A stretch of DNA of 64,000 nucleotides from Algoriphagus terrigena DSM 22685 (GCF_000429445.1 NZ_KE386904.1:124001-188000), one strand, 5' to 3'. Positions 49,963 to 59,620 are shown, counted from the stretch's first letter. The notes: generated from the letters alone by a model not told the origin. Numbers and translations are program-made.

Positions 49963-50565
49963 TTATTCAGTCTTGCTCAGCATTTGCTGCTTAAACTGTA
50001 GCCCAATCCCGTAAAACGCTTGGGAAGATCGAGCCGAAATTCCAAACCGAAGTTCCGGTTCGAGACTTAGGTTTTTGCCAATCGAAAATGGCTTGCTGAC
50101 CTTCAGAAGCGGCCGTAATGAAACAGCGGGACTGATCTCATAACTGGTGACTTCTCCGGTTCCAGGTGAGATCTGATCCCAGCCAACGAAGGCTTCCACG
50201 AACGGGCCAACTGACAATGTAACTGCCTTGGTGTAAAACCGGTAAAGCACTGGAAAAGTCAGGTAGCTTTCCCGGACGCTGAACTCATCAAAAATTTGAT
50301 TCCCATCTTCGAAGGTCACATTAATGTAGATATCGGTCCTTTCTGCGCGATAGTAAGTTCCAATCTCCATCCCACTTCGCTTGGTAAAGCTCCGCTCAAA
50401 CACAAATCCAACGGATGGATAAAAGTCGTTATAACTGACCAGCTCGCCCAGCACAGTCACTCCGATTAAATCGCTTTTTGAATGCTGAGAATGGGCCGAA
50501 TTGCTAAAAACAACAAGGAATAGGATGGCTAGAAATCCAAGTCTCCGGCAGCTCGTGAAGTACAT
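49963..50565 (-). CDS. Exported outer-membrane beta-barrel protein
   Basis: 200 residues, signal peptide ending in FSNSAHSQ. The mature part consists of alternating hydrophobic/polar strands typical of small barrels, such as FYPSVGFVFERSFTKRSGMEIGTYYRA, ESYLTFPVLYRFYTKAVTLSVGPFVEAFVG and LEPELRFGISARSSQAFYGIGLQFKQQM. It resembles the PorT/OMP-beta-barrel group of Bacteroidota in length and layout. Function unknown. It lies behind the DUF6909 gene on the same strand with 103 bases between them. Confidence 0.8.
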   Translation of the reverse strand: MYFTSCRRLGFLAILFLVVFSNSAHSQHSKSDLIGVTVLGELVSYNDFYPSVGFVFERSFTKRSGMEIGTYYRAERTDIYINVTFEDGNQIFDEFSVRESYLTFPVLYRFYTKAVTLSVGPFVEAFVGWDQISPGTGEVTSYEISPAVSLRPLLKVSKPFSIGKNLSLEPELRFGISARSSQAFYGIGLQFKQQMLSKTE

Positions 50566-50690
50566 AAAAATCGGGTTGGCAGTGAAAAATATCGGGAATG
50601 TACTGAAAAACAGTAGATGAAAAAATGATTAGTGGTGAAACTGAAAATGAATTTTGACATTGAACCTATCCAGCCCGACACAGACCGATC

Positions 50691-51269
50691 CTACTTCAGC
50701 CTTTCCGCAAAATACTTCTTCAGCTTGTGTACTTTGGGCTTGACTACAAACTGACAGTAAGGCTGCATTCCGTTGAGATTGAAATATTCCTGATGGTAGT
50801 CCTCAGCGGGATAGAAGTTGGTGAAGGCGGTGATCTCCGTGACGATAGGTTTGTCGAAGATTTCCCTTGCATTCAATTCGTCTTTGAGGCGGGAGGAAAT
50901 ATCTCGCTGATAATCATTGTGATAAAACACCGCTGAGCGGTATTGGGGTCCAACGTCTCCGCCCTGCTGATTGAGCGTGGTGGGATCGTGAGTTGCCCAA
51001 AAAACCTCCAAGAGACTTTCGAGACTGACTTTCTTTGGGTCAAAATAAACGTTGATCACTTCCGCATGTCCGGTGGTGCCGGTGCAGATCTGCTTGTAAG
51101 TAGGTGATTCGATCAGACCACCGGCATAGCCAGAAACGACTTTTTCGACACCCTCCAGTCGCTGAAATACCGCCTCCGTACACCAGAAGCATCCGGCTCC
51201 CAGCGTGATCAGTTCCAATCCGTCGGGGATTTCAGTGGTAGTCAATGGGAGCTTGGTTTCGTTGGTCAT
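50691..51269 (-). CDS. msrA: Peptide-methionine (S)-S-oxide reductase
   Basis: 192 residues, a complete MsrA. The catalytic motif is LGAGCFWCTEAVFQRLEGV (GCFWCTE); SGYAGGLIESPTYKQICTGTTGHAEVINVYFDP and HDPTTLNQQGGDVGPQYRSAVFYH follow as usual. EITAFTNFYPAEDYHQEYF closes the active site. It reduces methionine-S-sulfoxide in proteins and free form; no signal peptide. The DUF3253 gene precedes it by 34 bases and the PmtA-like gene before that, all on the minus strand. Confidence 0.97.
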   Translation of the reverse strand: MTNETKLPLTTTEIPDGLELITLGAGCFWCTEAVFQRLEGVEKVVSGYAGGLIESPTYKQICTGTTGHAEVINVYFDPKKVSLESLLEVFWATHDPTTLNQQGGDVGPQYRSAVFYHNDYQRDISSRLKDELNAREIFDKPIVTEITAFTNFYPAEDYHQEYFNLNGMQPYCQFVVKPKVHKLKKYFAERLK

Positions 51270-51303
51270 GGTGCTTGCTTTTTTGGGTTTAACAAACAGG
51301 AGC

Positions 51304-51552
51304 TTATTTTGGTTTGCTCAATCCGAGGATCAGGATTTTTCCTCCGGAATTTCCCAGCATGTCTGGCGAGCCCTCTTCCACGGACACTTCAATGACCTTT
51401 TCGCGGTACAGCTGCATAGTAACCTCGATGACTTCCTCTGTGAAAAGCTCCCAATCCTCCGGAAACATTTGACGGATCACCGCTGTGGGACAAAATGGGC
51501 GGCCCTTTTTCCTCCTGCAAAAATCCAAGATGGCTACGCGGAGCACCTCCAT
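51304..51552 (-). CDS. DUF3253-type small winged-helix-like protein
   Basis: 82 residues. RVAILDFCRRKKGRPFCPTAVIRQMFPEDWELFTEEVIEVTMQLYREKVIEVS (in parts) has the helix pattern and the CPs-V-R block of the DUF3253 family, which is predicted to fold as a small winged helix. Function unknown. It sits 11 bases after the PmtA-like methyltransferase gene and 34 before msrA. Confidence 0.8.
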   Translation of the reverse strand: MEVLRVAILDFCRRKKGRPFCPTAVIRQMFPEDWELFTEEVIEVTMQLYREKVIEVSVEEGSPDMLGNSGGKILILGLSKPK

Positions 51553-51562
51553 AGTCCGAGGG

Positions 51563-52105
51563 TTAGTGGCAGATCATCACAAATGCCGGGGGCAGATTTC
51601 TAAAGGTAAACTTCACCTCCATGTGGGAGAAGAAACGCTTAAACAGCTTCTTCAGATGATAAGAGTAGGTCATAATTACCATCTTCCCTTTGGGAGCAAG
51701 TGAGTCCCTGCTCTTGGATAAGATACTGTCTGTCACATCTTTGGGAAGGATGATAAAAGGCAAAGATGAAACGATGTAGTCGGCTTTTCTCCCGGCAAGG
51801 TACTTGTCTATGTTTTCGGCAGAGTCACAAATGATTGTGATATTGGACTGCGGAAATTGCTTTTTCATCGAATCACAAAACGACTTGTTGATCTCAAAAA
51901 CCAGCAATTCCCCTTCCGGTGAAAGGCGGTCGATAATTCCCTGCGTAATGCTCCCATCTCCTCCACCCAATTCCACCACCAAACTGGCGTGCGCGATATC
52001 GGTGTACGAAAGCATCTTATTGACCAAAGCTTTCGAGCTAAAAGCGAGAGCACCTGTCGTACTCAAATTGGAGTAAAGCTCCAACAGCAAATCTGATTTA
52101 CTCAT
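51563..52105 (-). CDS. SAM-dependent methyltransferase, PmtA-like (phospholipid N-methyltransferase type)
   Basis: 180 residues. ALAFSSKALVNKMLSYTDIAHASLVVELGGGDGSITQGIIDRL (in parts) contains the FSS-ALV entry and the ELGGGDG SAM loop; ADYIVSSLPFIILP takes the place of the substrate motif and YHLKKLFKRFFSHMEVKFTFRNLPPAFV closes the fold. This is the shape of Rhizobium-type PmtA and rRNA-dimethylase-like proteins. It could methylate phosphatidylethanolamine, but a homologous fold is used for other substrates, so I call only the fold firmly. It is the first gene of a run with DUF3253 and msrA, divergent from the LtaS-like gene. Confidence 0.78.
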   Translation of the reverse strand: MSKSDLLLELYSNLSTTGALAFSSKALVNKMLSYTDIAHASLVVELGGGDGSITQGIIDRLSPEGELLVFEINKSFCDSMKKQFPQSNITIICDSAENIDKYLAGRKADYIVSSLPFIILPKDVTDSILSKSRDSLAPKGKMVIMTYSYHLKKLFKRFFSHMEVKFTFRNLPPAFVMICH

Positions 52106-52181
52106 AAAGTGAAAATGACCGTGGAAGATACCCGATTTTGGGTTATTTTTCGACCTCGCGCCAAAAACTTAATCTCTCTCT

Positions 52182-54185
52182 ATGGCCCAAAAGGCTGAAA
52201 TCCGCTCGACATTACCACTCCGTGCCCAGACTCTTCTCAGAAATTTCTGGGGGATTTCGCTGACTTTCATCGGTTTGATGGCTATCTCCAGAATCGCCGA
52301 AACGGTGCTCGTCTTTCGGGGTTATGTCTTGGAATTTTCTTTTCGGGAGGTACTTTTTGCGGGGCTGGTTCAAGATCTGGTATGGGTACTCTATTTCTTG
52401 GGACTGCTTTTTATAGTCTACGTCTGCCTTAGCCTGATCTCGATCAAGTTTGCCAGAATCCTCATCCAAGTGATCACTACGCTGCTGTTGATCATCCACT
52501 TAGGCCTGGTTCTTTATTTCAATCAGACGCTGGTTCCGCTTGGTAAGGATCTTTTCGGATACAATTACGCCGACTTGTCCCGCACGGTCACCGCGTCCGG
52601 CCAGTTTACAGCAACCAATTTGGCTGCGCTGGCTGGGTTTGCTGCTCTGGTTTTTGGCTTGCTTTACCTCGGGATCCGGGTGTGCAATTTTAGACTTAAG
52701 ACACTTTTCATCTTCTCTGGGATTCATATGTCTGCGCTTTTACTGATCGCGTTGTGGCCGAATTCCAAAGAATCGGATACCGACGAAACCAAGACGAACA
52801 TCACCTTAAATAAGTCGAGGTACCTTTCGGAGCAGACCTTCGACGAACTGATGTATGGCGGAGAGTTTTATTTCGACTTTTATCTACGCGCCACCAACGA
52901 TGACCTGCTCGTCAAGAAGGAATTTACCGACGACACCTATCCCTTTGTTCACAAAAGCAACTATCCGGATGTGCTCAGTCCGTTTTTTGACAGTCTGACG
53001 CAAGCTCCGGACATTGTCTTTCTGTTTATGGAAAGCTTTGGCAAGGCTTATTCGGGCAAGGACGCCTATCTGGGAAGCTTTACGCCCTTTCTGGATTCAC
53101 TGGAACAGCACAGTTTGGTGTGGACTAACGCCCTCTCCTCCACCGGCCGGACCTTCGGCCTGCTGCCGGGCGTCTTCGGTGGCCTACCATTTGGAGAAAA
53201 GGGCTTTCTGGAACTTTACGAAGAATTCCCTCCCCACATTTCTCTCCTGAGCGTGTTGAAGAAAAACGGGTATGAGGCCAGGTTCTTTACCGGAAGCGAT
53301 GCGAAGTTTGATAACGAACTGGATTTCTTAGAATATCAGGGAGTAAACCTGATTGTGGACGAATCGAGCTTCCCGGCCAGCTTTGAGAAAGCGCCCACAA
53401 ACAGCGGATTTTCTTGGGGATATACCGATAAGGATCTATTCTTATATGGGATCGAAACACTCCCGGTCAAGGCTCCTTCACCTGAGGTTCGAATATTTCA
53501 GACCCTGACTTCGCATGACCCCTATCTGGTACCGCAGAGGGAAGTCTATCAGGAGAAAATCAGGGATCATCTCAGCAATTACCTGAAGCTGGATGAGGAA
53601 AAAATCCGGGAATACCTCACCTACGAAGACGTCTACATGACGATTCTCTATGCAGATGACGCTGTGAGGCTGTTTTTTGAAGAGTACAAGAAGCGTCCTG
53701 AGTTTGCCAATACCATCTTTGTGATCACCGGGGATCACCGTCTGCCTGAGATCCCGATGTCCTCCCGACTGGATCGGTTTCACGTGCCTCTCATGATTTA
53801 TTCTCCAATGCTCAGTCGGCGAGACTATTTCAAAGGCGTCACCAGCCACTATGAAATCACCCCTTCGCTACTGGCTTTGCTCGAAAAACAAAACCTAGTC
53901 ACACTCCCCGAGGAAGTCATCTGGCAGGGTCAGGTGCTGGATACCGCGCGTACCTTCCAGTCGCTCATTGCTATGCCGTTGATGAGAAATAAAAATCAAC
54001 TGATGGACTACATTCATGGGGAGTACTTCCTGTCCGACGGCCAGGTATTTTTGGTCTCTGATAATCTGAATATCGAGCCCATCGAAGACATCAATGTCCT
54101 AAATAAACTCACCGGGGAATTTGAAGAGTTCAAAAACAAAAACGGATACATGGTCCAGACCAGAAAACTCCTGCCGCCCCGGTAG
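52182..54185 (+). CDS. LtaS-like membrane sulfatase/phosphotransferase (alkaline phosphatase superfamily)
   Basis: 667 residues. Five membrane segments occupy residues 20-215, followed by a large extracytoplasmic domain. PDIVFLFMESFGKAY holds the first metal-site region (MES/MEN type). T324 in GRTFGLLPGV is the likely threonine nucleophile by analogy to LTA synthase. VFVITGDHRLPEIPM holds the Asp-His metal site and HVPLMIYSPM follows. In Gram-negatives such proteins transfer phospho-head groups to glycans or lipids; teichoic acids are not expected, so the product is unknown. Single gene, divergent from the PmtA-like gene. Confidence 0.87.
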   Translation: MAQKAEIRSTLPLRAQTLLRNFWGISLTFIGLMAISRIAETVLVFRGYVLEFSFREVLFAGLVQDLVWVLYFLGLLFIVYVCLSLISIKFARILIQVITTLLLIIHLGLVLYFNQTLVPLGKDLFGYNYADLSRTVTASGQFTATNLAALAGFAALVFGLLYLGIRVCNFRLKTLFIFSGIHMSALLLIALWPNSKESDTDETKTNITLNKSRYLSEQTFDELMYGGEFYFDFYLRATNDDLLVKKEFTDDTYPFVHKSNYPDVLSPFFDSLTQAPDIVFLFMESFGKAYSGKDAYLGSFTPFLDSLEQHSLVWTNALSSTGRTFGLLPGVFGGLPFGEKGFLELYEEFPPHISLLSVLKKNGYEARFFTGSDAKFDNELDFLEYQGVNLIVDESSFPASFEKAPTNSGFSWGYTDKDLFLYGIETLPVKAPSPEVRIFQTLTSHDPYLVPQREVYQEKIRDHLSNYLKLDEEKIREYLTYEDVYMTILYADDAVRLFFEEYKKRPEFANTIFVITGDHRLPEIPMSSRLDRFHVPLMIYSPMLSRRDYFKGVTSHYEITPSLLALLEKQNLVTLPEEVIWQGQVLDTARTFQSLIAMPLMRNKNQLMDYIHGEYFLSDGQVFLVSDNLNIEPIEDINVLNKLTGEFEEFKNKNGYMVQTRKLLPPR

Positions 54186-54243
54186 GCACTGGACGGTCAT
54201 CGTATGACAATCCATCCGCTTCCGCCGACTGATCTAATTCGTT

Positions 54244-55662
54244 CTACTCCTCGACAATCGCGCGAATCAACCCCGGGTAAATCTGCTCTCCGTCAGCCCG
54301 ATCAAATAGCGCAAAGCCGTAGTCCCCTCCATGGCCGTTATCCCAATAAAAGGGCACCAGACCATGCGTCTTGGCGCTTTGGGTGATGTATAGCAGGTAA
54401 TATTCCCGATATGCGCCGTTGTCCTCTGCCTTCTTGTCTACAGCGCCATATTCGCCCAAAAGCACCGCAATTCCCTCGTCGATAAAGTTCGCTTTCATCT
54501 TCTGAAACTGCCCGTCAGCATGGGATTCGCCGCCCCAGGCAGCGGTCTTGGAGGGGTCGGTCGCATCCTTTCCCCATTGGGTGACCTTCTCATCACCTTG
54601 CAGTGCAAACTCGTAGGGATCATAGTAATGAACCTCCACCATCAGTCTGTCCGCCGCAGAATCATCGGGCATTTCAAAGAAGCTGATCCCATAGTCGATG
54701 TTTGTGTTGAAGGTCTGCACGACCAGATTCCGATAGGCATTTCTCCCGCCGGTAGATCGTACCGCGTCCACAAAGGTCTGATTGAACGAATTCTGAACCT
54801 GACTGTATTCGGGTTTCGGAGCACCATAGTCGCCATCCACCATCACCTCATTCGTGCCCGCAAATAGAAGATGATCATCGTAATCGCGGAAATGAAGCGC
54901 TATTTGGATCCACATCTTTTCCAATCTATCATTCACATAATCCTGCTTCGCAAAAGTCGGCTGCATCCAGCCCTCGTCCCAGTGATTGTTAAGGAGCACA
55001 TACATCCCGTTGTCGATCGCATAGTCTACGACCTCCTGCACCCGGTTCATCCAAGCTTGATCAATGGTAAAGTCGGATGCGTTGCTAAACTTGCTCCAGG
55101 CCACCGGAATCCTCACGGCGTTGAAGCCCGCAGCTTTCACCTGATCGATAAAGGCTTTGGTGACTTTGGGATTGCCCCAGGCTGTCTCCCCTCCCATCGC
55201 TTCCAGTGAGTTGCCGAGATTCCATCCGACCCCCATCTCCTTGGCCAGCGCGAGACTGCTGATGTCCCGCATGTCGGTGGCATCCGCCGGTATGTGATAG
55301 GCCGGAAACTCCGGTACAAAGGCCGCCTGCGAGATCTGAATTGTGCGGACTACACCACCGCCCACGACACGCGCCTCCAAATTTCTGGCAGCTGCCGCCG
55401 GGTTTGGATCGATGCTAAAGGTGATCTGTCCATCTCCCTCGCCCTGGGCCGGAGTGACCCGAACCCATTCCGAATTAAGCGTCACGGTCCAAGTGATATT
55501 GCCGCTGACGGCGACAGACTGAGATCCGCCGGCGGACTCCGAGGCGATCTCGGATAGTGACACCTGAAGCTGTGAAGGTTCATCCTCGACACTTTCTCCG
55601 CAGGAGATCAGAGCCAGGGGGATAAAAATGAGGAAGCAAAGTGATTTCAACAGGTTATTCAT
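54244..55662 (-). CDS. GH5-family cellulase-like lipoprotein with BACON domain
   Basis: 472 residues from the ATG giving MNNLLKSLCFLIFIPLALISC (lipoprotein Cys); an in-frame extension of 58 residues has no signal at its start. Residues about 35-115 form a BACON domain (ITWTVTLNSEWVRVTPAQGEGDG). The GH5 barrel follows: GVGWNLGNSLEAMGGE, NAVRIPVAWSKF, YVLLNNHWDEGW, acid/base E272 in GTNEVMV, VEVHYYDPYEF and nucleophile E404 in LLGEYGAVD. It should cleave beta-glucans at the cell surface. BACON domains in this phylum are thought to help with glycan or mucin attachment. Confidence 0.92.
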   Translation of the reverse strand: MNNLLKSLCFLIFIPLALISCGESVEDEPSQLQVSLSEIASESAGGSQSVAVSGNITWTVTLNSEWVRVTPAQGEGDGQITFSIDPNPAAAARNLEARVVGGGVVRTIQISQAAFVPEFPAYHIPADATDMRDISSLALAKEMGVGWNLGNSLEAMGGETAWGNPKVTKAFIDQVKAAGFNAVRIPVAWSKFSNASDFTIDQAWMNRVQEVVDYAIDNGMYVLLNNHWDEGWMQPTFAKQDYVNDRLEKMWIQIALHFRDYDDHLLFAGTNEVMVDGDYGAPKPEYSQVQNSFNQTFVDAVRSTGGRNAYRNLVVQTFNTNIDYGISFFEMPDDSAADRLMVEVHYYDPYEFALQGDEKVTQWGKDATDPSKTAAWGGESHADGQFQKMKANFIDEGIAVLLGEYGAVDKKAEDNGAYREYYLLYITQSAKTHGLVPFYWDNGHGGDYGFALFDRADGEQIYPGLIRAIVEE

Positions 55663-55847
55663 GGGCTTTGGGGATGCTTTGCCAAAAGTAGAAAGTGAAA
55701 ACCCAACCCAAGTCCCCCAAATGTTAGCAATAGGGTGTCGGAATGTTTCATGAATGGCTTGGGGAGAGCTTCTGAAAGTAAAAAAGCCGTTCATTTTCTT
55801 TGCTGCGAAAGCTCCCCCATTCAGACATTTTGCCAATCTTAGTCCGC

Positions 55848-56459
55848 ATGAAAGTCAGCCCGCATTCTTTTTCCAAGCCCGTACAGGTCATTCAAGTCTA
55901 TAGAAAGCAGATTAGGTTTGGTAAAGAAGAGAAAGGAAGTTTTGATCTGAAGCAATTTCTTTCTGCCGAAAAAGTCACCTCCAATGTCGGGTATGTAGAA
56001 ATCGGAGAGCTCTTCCTCCCAGAAGCAGCCATGGAAAATCAGGGATTTTCCGGAGCCGACCTCTTCGTGTTAGTTGACAATATCATCTCCGAAAAGCCCG
56101 CCGAGTGTCTCACCCTGCACTCGCCCGGTGCCAATCCGATTGAGATCTTCAAGATCCGGGGAAATGATCCTGCCGAATTACATCTGGAGTGGAGTTACTT
56201 CGGCGTCGGAGATCCGACTCGTCAGTCCATGAAGCTATTCGATCTGGTGCCGGGGAAAGCCTACGAGATCCGGATCAACGGTAAAACGGACTTTTCCCTG
56301 ACCGGTCGCAGACCCAGACATTACCTGGAGCAGGTCTTTGTGCTGGAGTATTTGGGCTCGTTTGACGACTGTAGATTCTACAGCGACTCAGCCGATTTGC
56401 CTGCGAAAAAGCTACCTGCTTCCCGGAAGGTCATCGACTTGAGGAAGCCACTTTGGTGA
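55848..56459 (+). CDS. Hypothetical protein, unrecognised
   Basis: 203 residues from the ATG giving MKVSPHSFSKPVQVIQVY; an upstream start at 55800 would overlap the opposite leader. No signal peptide or membrane segment is evident. The residues alternate in a beta-rich pattern (YVEIGELFLPEAAM, ELHLEWSYFGVGD, SLTGRRPRHYLEQVFVLEYLG) with one charged segment at each end. I do not recognise a domain. It is divergent from the GH5 gene and convergent with the 920-residue gene; a small GGGCT/AGCCC hairpin at 56465-56480 separates the latter two. Confidence 0.6.
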   Translation: MKVSPHSFSKPVQVIQVYRKQIRFGKEEKGSFDLKQFLSAEKVTSNVGYVEIGELFLPEAAMENQGFSGADLFVLVDNIISEKPAECLTLHSPGANPIEIFKIRGNDPAELHLEWSYFGVGDPTRQSMKLFDLVPGKAYEIRINGKTDFSLTGRRPRHYLEQVFVLEYLGSFDDCRFYSDSADLPAKKLPASRKVIDLRKPLW

Positions 56460-56522
56460 GCGTCATGGGCTAAAAAAGCCCAAAGACAAATCTGCTCTGG
56501 ATGGATATCTGTGTAAAAGACC

Positions 56523-59285
56523 CTATTTCAGCTCCACTGGGATTACCCGATAAAACGCATCTCCATCTGAAGTTTGACCCTCGACACGAAGCTGCAATTG
56601 AGGAATGCCGTAGGGCACCTTGATTCTTACTTTGAAAGATCCATCCTTGCTTTTTGCCAAAGGATCCCAATAGACCGTCGGCTTCTTCTTCAGATACTGA
56701 TCGACAGGCGGATCTTTTGGAAACTCCGGAAAAGCCGTGAATCCCCGGATGGGGAAGATCTGGAAGCCTTCGGAGTTGAACTTCCGGTCACTTTCTGGGC
56801 CCGTGCGTGATCCGCTTTTCGTTTCCATCATGATCACTCCGTTGTAGCCCGCCATTCCAAACGTCGCGTTGCTGATGTTGTCATTGTATGCCTTGATGGA
56901 TTTGAGTTGAGAGGGCTCGAAGCCCAGTAACACATCTCTGAACTCCGCGCCGTCCATAAAAGGCATGGAGGAGCCATCGATGATCAAAAGCGGTGAGCCG
57001 GTCTTTTCGCCAAAGGTGTGGTTATTGAATTTCAGCGTGTTGATATTAAATCGGAGTAAACCCAGGATCTGCTCCATCGTCATCGTCTCGAGTTTGTCAG
57101 GGCCGACTTCCTGATTGGGGGTGCCGTAGCCATAGTTCCTTTCCTCGGACGTTTCCCGCTCTTTGACTTCTTCTTTCACAAACTCCTCCAGCAAAATATA
57201 TTCGCCCGAAGTATCCAAAAAAGGCTCGTTTGCTACAGGCCAAGCCTGAACTTCATAGGCTAGCTTTGGAAACGCGTCCCGAAATTCAGGCCGTTGAAAC
57301 TTAAGCAATTCGACACTGCCGAAGGGTCGGTTCTTGGCGTCCAGCGCAGCGATGGCAACCTGAGCTGTATCTTGGAAGTTTAATCCAGTCGCCCAAAACG
57401 CCCCCAAAGAATCCGACAATACCGTTCCATAATCCTCCAAATCTCCCTTGACCAGCGTGATCGTCGTAGCCGTGGCAGGTTTCTTTTTGTCCGGAACAAA
57501 CGTTCCCGCTACCGAAATCCCATACTCAATCTGAAACGACAAGTCGCTGTCAAATAAATCCGGAAGAGGCACGTCCAGCCAGTCGAGTGCGCTTTCCAGG
57601 CGAAGTTCTTCATCAAGCTCCACAGGGATAGTCCCATCCAAGGCGGTCAGGATAAATTCAGTATCCACCGCGTTCTGGAACTCATCCAAAAAGCTAAGCT
57701 CCAGGTCCAAAATCCGGTAATTCACCGAATCAGATACCGAAAAATCCTCGCGAATCTCGATATCTCCAAAAAGCGTCTCTTCGACTTTCGGCTTTCCAGC
57801 GGCAAAATTCCCCTCGGCCAGAATGGGAATCACCGCCTGAAAAATATCCTCTTTAGGAAAATTCATGTTCCAGTGCGTGTAAGCCCGCAGCAGATAATCG
57901 CCGGGTGGCAGATCTTTGTCCAACACCATTCCGCCGGCGACCCTGCCCTGCTCGATCCGGAAGGTTTCTTCGCGGACCTTTTGAAAACTCGAATCTATTA
58001 GATCCACATACAGCACCCTGCTCAGACTATCCGCATTGGCGGGATTTTGATAAAGCATCTTTCCACCCAGCCACATCGTCTCTCCGGGATGGAAATACGG
58101 CTTGTTGGTCGTCAGCCACGCTTTTTCCCTCAAGGTATTCAGTGTAACGTGTCGTGATTGAAACACCTGTACCTGCTCTATCCAGCCCTTGAAATCGCCG
58201 GACGGCAGAAAGTCCAGCGGAAGGGATCGCGCCACCCGCTGACGTCCAATATACCCTGACAATAGCAGCTGCGTTGGATCGATCAGTGTACCATTACGAT
58301 CGACATCAAAGAAACCGCCTGGCGTCTCCATCCAGGAAATGGCATAAAAGGCGTCGGAATAATAGTCGTTTGGCCAGGTCCTGTCAACATGGTGGACCTC
58401 GACCTTGCCCGGTAAGAAAATCCGGTAGATGCCATTGCCCAAAGGCTTGTTGTAGAGAGAAAATACCGTGATCGGCACGATGGACTTTCCGACTTCCTCG
58501 TGGAACCTGTTTGTCCTGAGCCTCAATCCAAATTCCGGCACGATTTGATACAGTTCAAAGCCCTGCGCCAGGGAATTTCTCAGCAATAAAGAAAGCGCGA
58601 GGTGCCTAACCGAGTTTTCGTAATTGAGCTCCTTCGCCATCGTCCACTTCGGATCAGTGAACGCCGAGTCCAAGGACTTGAAAAATGCCAGCCCATAATA
58701 ACTGGAGGCGGTGCGATGCATCCGAAAATCCTGAAGGTAATAGTCGATTTCGTAGCCAAGCGCCTTGTTCACAATCTTCAGCGGCAACTGTGCGCTGGCT
58801 TTGGTGTAGTTGGGGCCGTTGTTGTTCTTGACGTACTCAAAATCCACTACCCAGGGATTTAGGATTTCGATATCCCGGCCATAGGGATCATCCGGCAAAG
58901 CTAAAAATACGGCTTCGAACTGCCTGAAACTTCGTTCCCAGCTTCTGTCCCGCTTGGATTTCAGTTGTACTTCAGAGAGGTTATCTTCCAACAGCTCGAG
59001 CTCAAACTCTTGAAAAACAGCCTCACGCCCCTTTCGCTTGATCGTTTTGGAGACCGTGCTATATCCGACAAATGACGCCACCAGATCAAACTCTTCCGGG
59101 ATCCTGCCCCGGATCACAAACTTGCCGTCCGCGTCTGTCGCACCGCCAAGGGTGGAATTATTGATAAAGACATTGGCAAATGGTAGCGGAAGTCCCGATC
59201 CCTTCTCGGTCACCACGCCGGTGATCGTCTGGGCAGCTGCCAAATGCGTCAGCAAAAAAAGAAACGCAAGGAGAATTTTGCGCAT
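56523..59285 (-). CDS. Exported CarboxypepD_reg protein with macroglobulin-like middle and TonB-plug-like end
   Basis: 920 residues, signal peptide MRKILLAFLFLLTHLAAAQ. Residues 20-105 are a carboxypeptidase regulatory-like domain (ITGVVTEKGSGLPLPFANVFINNSTLGGATDADGKFVIRG in parts). The middle has a segment WLTTNKPYFHPGETMWLGGKM that resembles alpha-2-macroglobulin MG2 starts (the Y-x-PG-E motif). Near 770-840, GSPLLIIDGSSMPFMDGAEF and FGMAGYNGVIMMETKSG look like the plug of a TonB-dependent receptor, but no beta-barrel follows. Such proteins exist in Bacteroidota with unknown function. No partner SusD is adjacent. Confidence 0.8.
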   Translation of the reverse strand: MRKILLAFLFLLTHLAAAQTITGVVTEKGSGLPLPFANVFINNSTLGGATDADGKFVIRGRIPEEFDLVASFVGYSTVSKTIKRKGREAVFQEFELELLEDNLSEVQLKSKRDRSWERSFRQFEAVFLALPDDPYGRDIEILNPWVVDFEYVKNNNGPNYTKASAQLPLKIVNKALGYEIDYYLQDFRMHRTASSYYGLAFFKSLDSAFTDPKWTMAKELNYENSVRHLALSLLLRNSLAQGFELYQIVPEFGLRLRTNRFHEEVGKSIVPITVFSLYNKPLGNGIYRIFLPGKVEVHHVDRTWPNDYYSDAFYAISWMETPGGFFDVDRNGTLIDPTQLLLSGYIGRQRVARSLPLDFLPSGDFKGWIEQVQVFQSRHVTLNTLREKAWLTTNKPYFHPGETMWLGGKMLYQNPANADSLSRVLYVDLIDSSFQKVREETFRIEQGRVAGGMVLDKDLPPGDYLLRAYTHWNMNFPKEDIFQAVIPILAEGNFAAGKPKVEETLFGDIEIREDFSVSDSVNYRILDLELSFLDEFQNAVDTEFILTALDGTIPVELDEELRLESALDWLDVPLPDLFDSDLSFQIEYGISVAGTFVPDKKKPATATTITLVKGDLEDYGTVLSDSLGAFWATGLNFQDTAQVAIAALDAKNRPFGSVELLKFQRPEFRDAFPKLAYEVQAWPVANEPFLDTSGEYILLEEFVKEEVKERETSEERNYGYGTPNQEVGPDKLETMTMEQILGLLRFNINTLKFNNHTFGEKTGSPLLIIDGSSMPFMDGAEFRDVLLGFEPSQLKSIKAYNDNISNATFGMAGYNGVIMMETKSGSRTGPESDRKFNSEGFQIFPIRGFTAFPEFPKDPPVDQYLKKKPTVYWDPLAKSKDGSFKVRIKVPYGIPQLQLRVEGQTSDGDAFYRVIPVELK

Positions 59286-59610
59286 GAAGGGTAGATTGGG
59301 TTCTGGGTAGTATTGATTTGTAAACTAATGAATTTGTGGGACTTTGACCCATGGTATTGGTTTGATCAGAAATATTTTTCAACCAAAAAATTCGAAAGGA
59401 TCTACGGTTACCACCCGATTCTTGTGGGTTTTGAATTTCGATTTTCTGCATTTCTTTATTGAATTCCAGTCCTTGGCCGACCTTATACCCCTTGCTACAT
59501 CCTTGAAGAGGCAACACAACTTTGCTTCTATAGACCGGAAACTTTAAATTGCCTTTTCGCTATTTGCATTGCTATAACTAAAAGCCGCTTCCCCAATTGA
59601 ATCTCAACTC
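59286..59610. other. Intergenic region upstream of leader copy 6
   Basis: Divergent gap between the 920-residue gene and the sulfatase gene. I saw no gene. A CTATTTGC sequence near 59560 is only loosely promoter-like. Confidence 0.4.
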
Positions 59611-59620
59611 ATGAAATCAA

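Noticed and set aside
55663..55836. 58-residue N-terminal extension of the GH5 protein
   Set aside because: It would bury the lipoprotein signal; the ATG at 55662 gives a clean lipobox.
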